Positions 36,234 to 47,675 of a stretch of DNA of 64,000 bases are shown here, piece by piece. Source of the stretch: Callaeas wilsoni. Taxonomy: Eukaryota > Chordata > Aves > Passeriformes > Callaeidae. Numbering within the stretch: the first letter of the stretch is position 1; the number at the start of each line of letters is the position of its first letter. The position numbers were made by a program, and so were the translations under genes. The notes under the pieces are model-generated. The model was not told the DNA's origin, made no database searches, and saw nothing but the letters and a program-made list of their open reading frames with translations. The DNA lies in contig VWPU01005002.1 of NCBI GenBank assembly GCA_013398955.1, positions 62,001 through 126,000 of the forward strand, written 5' to 3'.

Positions 36234-38559
36234 GGCGCTGTGAACCGCAGCGTTGCTGGATGGGCATCTCTTGTTTTCACACACTGCCCCCTTTCCTCGG
36301 AGCGTTCTGAAGGGGATGGTCTGATGTAAATGTGCTGTACACACCCGTCGCTGGTATGGCAATATCCACAGCCAACACACACGTGGCAACCTGTTCCTCT
36401 TTCTGATTTTGACTTTACAAAGCTTAGTCCTTGCACATCAAAAGAAGAATTTAACCATGAAAAAATTTAAGCAGTAGTTTGTCCGAGTGTGTTGAGCTAG
36501 ATATTAGGAAAAGAGGTTTTTGGAAACATTAGGAAAAAAGGTGTTTTTCAGTACTGTCAAAGTAGAACCACAGCATGCAGGTAAAGAGCAACAGAGTGAA
36601 GAAATTATTGGGAAGATAATGCCAGTCGTTTAAAACAGTGCTTCAGATGGAGCTAAATGTGAACACAGGCTAAATGGTGTCAGTGTCCCAATAGTCTTCC
36701 AAGGAAAAACTGAAAATAGTCTTGTTCTAGAGGAATTTTCCCAACCTCAGGTACTTTTCTATTTATCTTTAATATATCACAGACATATAAAAAATATATC
36801 ACACACACATCTGGATTGAATAATGTTTTCGTCCAATTAAATATATTATTTTAAACTTAAGAAAATAATTACCAAGAGAAATACAGAAGCAACAGAAATG
36901 CCTTTAAAATTCTATGCCTTCATAACTAAAACATAAAACCACATGGTTTCCCATAACTTCAGCTTGAAACAATTGAGCATCACTTCCACACGCTCAGAGG
37001 AGTGCTTTCTGCAACCAGTAAAACCAGAAAGGACAGACAAAGCCAGAGGTGAAAGGCAGAGCTGTCACATGGGTATTACTCTTTTCTTGCTTTTTTGTGC
37101 AACTGAATTGGTCTGTACCCTGAGTTTGTCACATTCACACCTTTCCATCTCAGTCATAAGCAGGGTACCTCAAAAAGCTCCTCTTCCAGTTTCAATACTG
37201 GAAGGATGAATAAATCAAGAATTTAATTCTTCAGTAGAGGTCCTTCCCCCAGATGTTTGTCTGAAAGAAGGTTCAGCTTGGCACACTGGGAAGTAGTTCA
37301 TTGCTAAGAAAAAACAAAGTCTGATTGAGCTGCTATGCCACAAGAGAAGGCAAGGGAAAATAACTGCAAGATGAGTTCAGGACAACATCACTCAAATACA
37401 AATAATGGACAGAAGATTTAATGTCCTTTGGGGTACGATTACGGCTGAAATTTGTGATCCAATGAAGCATTTATTTGCCACTGACTGTAATGGGACTATG
37501 ATTTAATTGTTTTTGTGCTCTCCCAAAGTGTGGAGGACTCAGTTTTTGAAACTTCAGGCACAAATCTGGAAAGAATGAGAGAAAGAAACTAGTCATAAAT
37601 CAGAAAATGTAAACAGTAATTACAAAATGAGTATTTTCTTTAACAGGATTTTTGAACAGAGAAATAGCCATATAGAATAAAGCCAATCAGGCTATTTTTC
37701 GGTAAGTCTAAAATGTTTTGCAGAGAAGCATTCATTTCAATGACATTTTAAAGAGGGTCCATGCCAATTTCAAAAGGAAAACAAGGAAGAGAAAAAGGAA
37801 TCAAAACAATTCCTTTCTCAGTTTGAAAACTGACATTTTGATTCAACATTTTCACCTAACAGAATTATAAGGCTGTGACTTTGTGCCAGTTTGGAACAAA
37901 AATAGATGTATAACCTTCAAAAAATCATCATAAAATCAATCTCTTTCCTTTGACCTGCTCTCTAATTGTCTGGAATTATATCATATAGCTTAAGAAGCTG
38001 CCAAGAAATGTCCAAATTCAAAGATATTATGAAAGTAAGCAAAAAATAAGCTATTTTTTTTTAATGTAACCTCAATGATTTTGTAAAAACCTTGGTTTGA
38101 TGGCTCTTCAAATTGCTTCTTTCCTCTATATGTGAAGCTATAAATCCCTTTCTGCTAATAGATTTTTTTTGTATCTCTAGTGATCTCAGATCCAACTGCC
38201 TGACTTTTTATTAGCAAAAAGAAAAAAGAGTTATTTGCCATACCACCAAAATCTAAAAATATTTTCAGTTCTTATCCATGATTCTGTAGGTGAGAGTTGT
38301 AGCTGCTATTGGATGGGCTTTAACTGGAAGCTCACTTTTGCTTTCAAAAATATTCATTAATGACAGGATGCGCACAGAGGAGGCAAAATCCCTTCTTTCC
38401 TGGCAGCCTGAATGCGTGATGTTGGCAAATCAATGCTTCTTTGGTCTGGAAACCAATAATACAAAACTTAAGATGGGCCAGAGTTTTGTTCAGTGGCTCT
38501 GCACAACCAAAGCTCATTTTAGGGACTCCTGGAGTCCATTTCCAGAGCCGGCTCTTTAC
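36234..38559. other. Mostly AT-rich non-coding DNA
   Basis: The first 150 bases after the CR1 contain several CpGs, but nothing is recognisable. From about 36440 on the DNA is AT-rich. A short near-duplication of ATTAGGAAAA[G/A]AGGT lies at about 36503-36545. Confidence 0.45.
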
Positions 38560-38848
38560 TCTGCACTGCCGTGCTACCCCCGCCGGGGCGTGCGGAAATC
38601 CAGCGGCGGCAACATCTGGCGCAACCTGGCAAGGGGAGGTGGCCACCAGCTAATTAGGAGCCTGTCACTAGAGGGCAATGCAGCACTTTAGCTGTCCCAG
38701 CCCTCCACCCGAGCGCCCAGCCCGTGCTCCCCAGGAGCACCGGGCACGGCCCAGCCCGGAGCAGCCCGGGCCGGGCGCGGCGGCCCCGCCTGCGGACACG
38801 GTGCCTGGGCTTTGGCGTCCTCTGCGAAGCAGCCACGGCTCTGCTCCG
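38560..38848. promoter_or_regulatory. Short orphan CpG island, candidate promoter
   Basis: I count about 26 CpG dinucleotides in roughly 285 bases, far above the AT-rich surroundings, together with GC-box-like strings (CCCCGCC, GGGCGCGG). In birds such islands usually mark unmethylated promoters or embryonic enhancers. No first exon or reading frame is assigned; the 125- and 133-codon frames crossing it are compositional and one continues into the LTR. Direction is unknown. The island ends abruptly where a retroviral LTR has inserted. It could instead be a remnant of another GC-rich repeat. Confidence 0.5.
38844..38848. repeat. Target-site duplication, left copy (CTCCG)
   Basis: Five bases just before the LTR's TG, repeated exactly at 39499-39503. 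Confidence 0.82.
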
Positions 38849-39498
38849 TGTGCCGGTTTGGACACAAATCCAGGAGGAAACAACCCGAGAGGGGCGTCTC
38901 TCTCTCTCTCTCCTGCCTGCCAGGCAAGCAGGCCCCGGCAGCTCCTCCCCCACGGGTTCGGGAAAATAATTTCTCGAGTGAAAGTGAAAAAAACTATTTA
39001 TTTAACAAACAGAGTCCCCCGCTGTCACAGGGCAGGCAAAGAAAAGAAATATTGAAGCCCCCCCCCCTGTCCCCTAAAAGAGGACTATGGATTTTAGAGT
39101 TCTTTCTGTAGGTAAAACCTGCAGTCCTACGCTGGGCCGGGCCAGGCAGGGTCCGACGATCCCCCGTGGAGGGTCCCGCCGAGCAGGTCTGGAGATGGGA
39201 GCTGGTCTCAGATGAAAACCGAGCCAAAAACAGTCCAAAAAGGAACAGAAGCTGCTGAGGCAGATCACAGTCCCTTCTCCGCTGAAAGCTGAAGAGACTA
39301 GAGAGCAAAAGTCCTCTAACCAACAAATGTTGTCAGAATCGGGAGAGAAAAGAATTCAAACATTCTAGATGCAAGGTCACGCTGGCCGCTTTGAAGAGTT
39401 CTCTCGGCTTCTCTCTCCCCCCTTTGCAATTTAAAGGTACACTAGAGATCAAGCCGGCGATGGGGAATACAGTATGGTCATAGAATCACCCCAAGACA
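38849..39498 (-). mobile_element. Solo LTR of an endogenous retrovirus, probably ERVL-like (minus strand)
   Basis: A 650-bp element begins TGTGCCGG (38849) and ends CAAGACA (39498), flanked by a perfect 5-bp duplication CTCCG. Read on the minus strand it opens TGTCTTGGGGTG and ends GGCACA. A polyadenylation signal AATAAA lies at the complement of 38997-39002, about 150 bp before its 3' end. A (CT)n run at 38909-38921 and a C-run near 39060 are internal. No gag, pol or env DNA accompanies it. A 5-bp duplication and this terminus are what I would expect of an ERVL-type element, but class needs a library search. The overlapping 99-125 codon frames are spurious. Confidence 0.85.
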
Positions 39499-39503
39499 CT
39501 CCG
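39499..39503. repeat. Target-site duplication, right copy (CTCCG)
   Basis: Exact copy of 38844-38848. Removing the LTR and one copy restores CTCCGTGAGG at the site. Confidence 0.82.
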
Positions 39504-42500
39504 TGAGGAAACGCCAGCAACCTCACTCTCGGGATGGGGAAAGACACTGCTTAAATAGAATCCTTTTGATCAGGAGGAGGGCTGCGGGATTTTGCAAAAC
39601 CTGGAATGCTTGGTGTGTAGTTGGCACGCCATTAACTAGGTCAGGGGACATCTGCAGGTAATGGGACCTCCGGGCAAGGTGATATTGTAGGAGACAACAG
39701 CACAAGAGAGGCAAGAGCTTGAGGGGAAATTGAATCTTCATATAAGCAAGAAAAAATCCCATTTAAGACCAAAAATCACAGCAGCTGTTAGGCATCCAAA
39801 ACAGCATCTATTCACAATCAGTTTTGTGCAGAGAGAGCAAACAACCAAGTTTTGAATGGGAGAGTCCAGAGGATATGTCGAATTTTGAACTCAGTGTTGA
39901 GGTGCAGTAATTTGGCGCCACTGTTACGTTACAAGAGTTTGGTCTAAGATTCTCAGTATTTAAAGAAGATGCTTATTTTCACAGAAATGGAAAAATTTCT
40001 CCTTTTAATGCAGATTAAAATTCTCTACCCAGTTATAAATCAAAAATTAACAACTTTATCTAGGTCAGGGCATTGAAACTACATTAAAGTTTTATCCTCA
40101 TTCACTGAATTTTAATTTTAATGTGGCACATCTGACAAGTCTTGTGGGACTACTTGGAATCCATTGACATCCTTCTGTCACTGGTATCAAAGCCTCATCT
40201 TTGAGACTCTTGTTTCCAAATACCTAGCTGTCACTGGATTATTTTGTCTCTGCAATGGTGTCACAATCAATGGCTGTGCAGGCATTCACGTGCATGTCCC
40301 ACATATGTCAGTTAAAGCTCACAGACCATGGAAATAAACAGCTTTACTTCTAGAAACACAGATTTCTATGTAATCACTTAAAGGGGAAGCTATAAATCAT
40401 TTTTTAATCCCTTCTAGCCTTTTTAAAGTTACTGGAACTGGTTGCCTGTAAATTAAAACTCCACAATAACTCTACAGTTTAATTTGCAAACAATATTTAA
40501 TTACAGGAGTGGCTATGAGAAGAAAAAAACATTCTGCATATCTCTGCCATCATTTTTATGACTATTTATGGCAGAAATGTTGATGCACTATTTGACAAAA
40601 CTGTCTGTGGATCTGGAAGACATCTAATTCTGGAGTAAAAACAGTACTACATGATTTAGCTAGTCAATCAGTCCAGAATTATGGCAGAAATTTAGTATTT
40701 CAGCTATTGTGGCCTTTAGCATTTGAGCAATTACCAGGCTCAAATACAGGCCCTCTTACAGAGTATTAGTTATGACACATTCATGGAATGACAAAGTGTG
40801 TTCACAGATCATTCCCTGGCAAAAATTCAGTGCCAATATTTCAAAAATACAAATGGTGAAATGCATATCTATAAGGTAGGTGTAAATGGATTCATATCAA
40901 CTTCTTGGAAATAAATTTGACCTGGGACAGAATCCCAAAACTTTTCTTCTGTTTGTATGCCCAAGCAGCTGCCAAGGTTTGCCCTCAGGTCTCAGAGCTG
41001 CTGTTAGCGTGGCTGTGACTCAGTAGAGGAAATACCCTGTCAGTCTGGGCAGCTGGCTAATCCCGGGCTCGTGCGCAAGCGTACGGAGAGCGCAAAGATG
41101 TAGGACACAAAGAGACATTCCTAACACATGCAAAATGACAACACATGGCAGAATTACAAAGAGCTTTTCTTTTCACTTGCAGTTCTGTCTCATAGCACGT
41201 TCCTACTGCTGCTGTCTGGCTTACAGGTTCCCCCTGACACACTCAGGGGAAACACCTCTGTCCCTGTGTTTCACAGGATGGAAGGTGTTGCACTAGGTCT
41301 GAGCTCACCGAAGTATTGCATCACCCTGCATTTCTCATCACAGTCCTGAAACTTGTTCCTACTGGAGAGCTTTTAAGTCTACTTCTTCCTTCTGTGATTC
41401 TGCACATAGACCAACTTTCAGGCACCATAGGCTTCTAACAAACACAGGGCTGGGATGAAGGAGAGGAAGGACAAAACACCTCCAGTAATATATGTTGTAT
41501 CTAATTAGCATAAGTTGGCAGTACTCTCACTGCGTCTTTGACTTTCAACACAGCATGCACTCCATTCTGTCCCAACCTGGTCACATCGCTATGCACCAAT
41601 CTTTTAACCTGAATTTACAGACAATGTTAAGTGTTTTGCCTGTCTCACAGGCACTTGAAGCTTCCTGCACCGTTTCCTCACTTATCTCCTTCAGAATCAC
41701 TGCCTCGTATGGGGAAATTATGTTTCACTTACTTTCTTCTGTAAAAATAAAAATGTGAAGATAAAATTCCAAGAGTGCCAAGAAATGTTTTTGCCCATTA
41801 GAAATACTGGCCTGATTCTAGCTAGTCTGGCCTGGTCCTCAGGTGGGAAGACTAAATAATGTTCCTCACAGCAAAAGGGCACTGGTAATTTTTCTTGAGA
41901 AAAATATTTTATTTACATGTGCTTGGTATTGATAATTGACCTTCTAGTTCAAAGCTGAAGCACTACTCCTGAACCCAGCTACAACTAAGTCCCAAGTATT
42001 TGTTCTTCTTGACATATTAGGATTACATTTATTGAACTTCAGCTTTGTTTTTAATTGAATGCTGATGCATAATCTTACCACTTATTAGCCTTATTTCTCT
42101 TTCCTGTTGCAGAACCTTAAGTGTTCCATGCACCATTCCTCCTTAAAAATAAAGCTCCTACTTGTTTGCTTTTTCATTTCCTTAGCCTGACTTTCGATTG
42201 CATTTTCCTGAACACCACAGCTATTTATCCAGGGGAAGGACTAAAGGACGGATTCCTTCTGACATTCTCAGCAGGCTGCTGTGAAGACTTCTGGCTTCAA
42301 GGTCCCATATTAATGGAAGATGAAAGCTTTTTAACAGTTCACCTTCTTGAGTAAATTACCAACACACAAAGTTCAAAATAGGTTCAAAATTCATATTCCC
42401 CTCCTCAGGAACTGACACCAATGAAAGCAAAGTAAATGTATCATGACCACTCAACACATATTTTTGCATTTACATACAGCAGAGAAAAAAATTACTTTTT

Positions 42501-45500
42501 TCCAAAAAAAAAAAAAAAATGTAAATAAAAAGGTCTATAGAGCCTAATTTCAAGGATATTTCAGGAACTATTCTCCATTATTTGTGCCTGGAATAATATC
42601 TTCAGGCACACAAATCAGCCAATTCTGCAACTCTGCTTCATTAAATTACTTTATACATAATTCAAGATGGAAGTAAATTCTTTTCTTCTTACTTGTACCC
42701 TCCCTCTTCACACCTGCAGTCAGTCATATGACTACATTTTGATAGAGTGGCTTGGTGGCTGTTACACCCTCTGACAGTAGCAAACTGAGAAACATTTTTT
42801 AAGCACGGCCGTTCCTGTGGCTATGGGCAAGAAGGAATTCGAATTTCCATCAGTAAAACAAATGCAGGCCACAAGGAGTACACTGAGCTTTGGTACCACA
42901 GAGTCCCTGAAGCCATGAAACCAGCCAAAGCTGAGGCACTCAGAACAGCTCAGGCACTTTGTTCCACTGACCCACATTCGCCACCAGGCCCTGCCCATTC
43001 AAATACGCCATTTATACTCCCCTAAGTCCCTGGATCAGTTGATGCTTGTCTCTGGTTAACATTCTCGAATACCAGGGATATTTCCTAATTCCAAACAGGT
43101 AAGGACCTCAGATGCTACAGCAAGGGAGCACTTTGATTAATGTTGACAAATATATGCAAAAAAATGAAGAAAAGAGTCACCACTTTCCTTTAAACATCAG
43201 ATACGGCACTTTGCACCAAGGAAAATCCCCCAGTGAGTTTGTAATTGCCTGGTAGAGGAGAAGTAAAAAAGGAACTCAGATAGTTTAAAACTTTGCTGAT
43301 CTGTCATAACATTAACAATTTTCCAGCTTTAACACGACCCTGAATAGAACATAGGCCTAAAAGCAAAAATAAAATGAAAAAACTCCCCAAACGCCTTCAT
43401 CTTCACATTAAGATGGATTTTTGCAATGAATGAATAACCTCTTTCACTTTTAATTTAGACCTACCCATCAACATGGCTGTTATTATTCACAGCAGCACAG
43501 TCCTTGCCACACTACAGCAGAAATAATAGCTGCATCTCTGGGTTCTGTTTTCCCCAAGAATTCACAATGTTATTTAAATAAGTCTAGTATGCCATAGGTA
43601 CAGCAGACAAAGCTGCTTCTAATGAAGGGCTATTTTTATTACTGACCCAACTTTATATAACATGACTGGAATTTGCTTGTGGAAGAAAGGATCATTAATA
43701 GCATGCCATGTCTCCCCTGCATGCAAGAACTCATGACACCCTTGGACATTTTCAATAGTCAAGTTGACATCTATATTCTACCAAGAAGCACTATGTCATT
43801 TACTAAACAGCACAGGCAAGACAGTATCCTTGATGTTTCCATAATACATGATGTAGTGTTTTCCTGACAGAAGCAAAGCAAGAAATAAATCTCCTGCCAA
43901 GCAAGTCACGAACTGTGGAAAAGCCATCAGCTTCTTCATCTCTGCCTGCCCAAGACCAAGCACAATGAGATGTCAGTGCCTGGCTTGTGACTGGGACTCT
44001 GATCCTGCTGCCACACAGGACCATTGGGTCTTCTCTCCTGCACGGCAGGGAAGTGAATTATAGCACTGAGTAAAGCTTTCTCTGATCTAATTCCACAGTT
44101 CAGCCTTTCAAAGGGACGTTAGTGAGACACCCAGACCAGGTGCTGTTATGGTAAGCGCTGGGTGTTCATGTCCCCAGGGCCCACCCAACTGCTCCCTCCA
44201 CACTTTCCATTGGGATATTTGAATTCAGTATCCCGAGGAGGTTCCTCTGCAAAGCCATCTGAAACAAAGTTGTATGTGTGCTTTCCAGGTTACCTTTTGA
44301 AAACAAATGCAAATATCTGCAGTCTTATTATTCACACATAAAACAGTATAGAAAAATTAATTAGAAGTGATACAAGTGGCTAAGTTATTATATTATACTT
44401 AGAGTCTTCACCCTTTTTGTGGACAGCCTCCAAGTGTATTTAGTATTAGAAGATGCTCTGTAGCATATTCAGTATTTCTACCGAAGAGATTATTTGGGAT
44501 GTACCAACACACACAACTATTAACATATAGCCTACCTGTCAAGAGAGTTGACAGCCAGCTGTGATGGAAGATATAGGTAGAGGCATCTTATTGTAATTCG
44601 GATCTGCTGAAAAACAAACAGAAAATTAAGAAATTAACTGGAAAAGGACCTTGATGTGAAGATCTCTGTTTAACCACCTCAAAAATAACTGTTTCTCTGG
44701 TTTCTGACATATTTTTTATGTCAGGCTTATTATTTCAAGCTGATTTTTCCCAGTCTATGGAGCTCACCTTAAAGCCACCATTTAGAGCTGTTGTGTTCAG
44801 GGGTAAGGGTCACTAATTAGAGAGGAAGGTGAGAAATGTTACATAACTCAGGGAAAGGATCTCTACAGCAGAAGCAATTCTGTAACTAGCCAGAACTTGC
44901 AAGGAGAGGTTAAAATAAAAATAAGACCTAGATGGACAGGCTTTCACTGGTACAGACGTTCTACCTTTTCACTGTCTATTTGTGAAGAGATACATAATAC
45001 ACCAGGTCCTGAAGAAAAGGCTGTCTTGAAGTGTGTAATGAGCACTGCCAGGAGGCAAGAAGTTTCTTCCAGGACCTGGTTCCCAACACCTTAAGACTGC
45101 AACCCACTGAACCACGAGAGGCTCTGTGGCCAGTAGAGGTGCACTGTAGAGGTGAAAGAACCGAAACACATCACCTAAGAGGGTAGGGCACCTGGAAGAC
45201 TCTGAAGCTTTTTTTCTCCTAATTTGCTGAGATAACCCTGCTGAGAAAACACAAAGGCCCTGTAGACTGCCTTTCATGGTTTATGTGCAAGTATTCTATA
45301 TAGCCAAAATGAAGAACACATTCTGAATACCTACCAACCTCAAAATGATGCTTTAAAATAATAGACACACCCTTAAATTTTACTGAAGTTAATATTGTTT
45401 TGCAGTTCAAATTTTGAATGTTATGCATTCTTATGATTGCTGAACTCAGAGTTTTATAGTGACCCAATTAGGTATTCCATATAGAAAATATTTCAGCTTG

Positions 45501-47629
45501 ACATGCTGTAAAGATGGGATCCTCTTTGAGAAGTAGTCTGTTTTAAAATAAAAATCCATGCCCAAAAGTCCATAATATTACAAGGAATCCAAGTCTAAAA
45601 ATCTTTTTAAAATCAGGCATGTGTTTAAAATTGTGCAACTTATATCAGACTTAGGGCTTAAAAAATAAACTACTTATACAACAAAAAGTAGGTTTATGTC
45701 ACAGTTGGAACTCAATAGACAACCTGTAGAGCAACCACAAGTGATTTTTGTCCAGGAATATCTTGTTTCTATCAGTATAACTATGTTATGCATCACTTAT
45801 ATGTGTGTGTAACAGTGTAGCAGTTCCCAAACTGTGATCATTTTACTCATTTCTACTACAGTGCACAGATAAGTGATTAGCTCCTCATTTCTCTGATTAT
45901 GGTAGGTAGCAAGAAAAGAGGTGTGAACAGTATGTTGCTAATGAAAAAATGTGGGTGCCAAGAATGAATTGCAATAATTGTAATATTTGATATTAAGAAG
46001 ATGAGAGAAAGAAATTACTGACATACTTTCTCAGCTGCTCACTCAGTCACCATACTGATAGGTAAGCTGCTCGAGACTTATGTATGAGAGACTTAATACA
46101 GCTAATAATAAATTATAATGAAGTCTGAACAAGGATATATGAAAATGACTGTGTCCACATGACATTTTGTACTGCAGGAGGAAAGGCTGAGTCAGCAGGA
46201 GACTGGAGAGCTGTAGTAATGAAATGAAAATGAGCTTTTCAACTCAAGGAACATCAGAGAGATGGAGTTCTAACTCCCAGTGAAAGCCAGCAGGCAGAGC
46301 ACATAACCCACCTGGCCCTATACAAAGTGATAAAGTAAGAAAAATGCAAGCCCTCTCCCAGTGCCATGCCTGGACTGGAACGGTGTGCAGAAAACATATT
46401 GCAGCTTTGTGCCACGTTATCTCCAGGGCTTCAAGCCTCTACTGCAGGGTAGGATAGTTAGCTTTCCTATTAAACATGGCAGGATACGGCTGGAAGCTGA
46501 AGCAGAAGAGATTGTGTTTAATAAAACTTCCCTAGGTCTTACACTTCAGTGGTGTATTAAGATCTAAAAGCATTTTAACCAAAACCTTGGACTCTTCTGT
46601 AGAATTCAAAATACAGAGCTTGTGTTCCAGCTCGGCAAATGAATGATGCAGCGGTCTATCACTGTTGAGAAATACTTTTTTCCATGTGTCTGAGTACAAC
46701 CCTTGGGGTGACTAATCCTCTGCCTCAGTTTGAAAATCCCAGCTCCACTGGTATTTTGGCTGGGGACAGGAGTGTGCTTTTGAAGAGACTCTCCTGAGCA
46801 TTCCCCCTTAGGTCATGTTGCTTTTCACTGCAGGGCAATCTCAGAGCACACAGGCTGTGTTCATTTGGGATGAAACCAAACTGGGGTGCCCTGAGTGTGC
46901 TCCATTGCTCGTGGGCACTCATTCAGCAGGGTGGAAGTGCATCTTTAAAAGGGTGTTCGTGTGGATGTTGGATGTCCTGCATTCTCTGCTCACCTCTGCA
47001 GGATCATCCCCCCTGCGAATACGGGCACACAGCTGCACCATACATTCACCACTACTGCCAACGTGTACATCCCAACCACGAAGTTAGGAAAACAAAATTC
47101 CGAGGTAGGAATTATCTCTTTAACTGAAGTGAACATTTGAACAAATGGGTATTTGCAAAGCTACCAATATAAACCCCTTTGTACAGTTTTAGAGGGACAG
47201 GGAATATGAGAGTAACCAAGGGCATATAGACAGACTAGACAAGCATACTGTACCTATGAAATGCTGCCCATCATTACTGCAAGAACTAGTCCTTGCATAC
47301 TAGGCATGCAATTCTCGTCATGTTGTCTGTAGCATCATGACAGAGCTTTTCATTTCAGGAGGGATGTGGGGTAAAGATGAATTAATTTCATATGCGTTCA
47401 GATATTTTCATATTTTCATTTTCTCTCATATAGAAGAGACAAAAAGACAGGCAACTTTGAAGGAAAAAGCTTTTAGTTTTAAACATTCTTTCCTAAAATT
47501 AAGTATTTTCTCTGGAACAGCATATTAGTCTTCCTTAAAAGAAGATTTGAATAGTGAACAATAAATAAAATAAAAATATTTATTTCTTTAATAATGAAAT
47601 GTTGGCGCACTGTATAAATTTATTTCCTT
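39504..47629. other. Long AT-rich non-coding stretch
   Basis: No gene or transposon recognised. Minor items: a CpG cluster at about 41064-41094 in otherwise CpG-poor DNA; an A-run at 42505-42519; a GC-richer patch near 44100-44210. Frames reach about 100 codons, often on both strands together. Confidence 0.5.
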
Positions 47630-47675
47630 TGTTGTTGTTGTTGTTGCTGCTGTTGTTGCTGTTGTTGTTGTTTTT
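47630..47675. repeat. Imperfect (GTT)n microsatellite
   Basis: About 15 trinucleotide units of GTT with two or three GCT interruptions. Intergenic or intronic; no coding frame uses it. Confidence 0.9.

Noticed and set aside
38678..39111. Proline/arginine-rich frames (99-125 codons) across the CpG island as a gene start
   Set aside because: The frames continue into the LTR, exist on both strands and follow from GC content.
39479..39490. 'CATAGAATCACC' as a CR1 3' end on the minus strand
   Set aside because: It lies within the first 20 bases of the minus-strand LTR (TGTCTTGGGGTGATTC...) whose borders are fixed by the CTCCG duplication.
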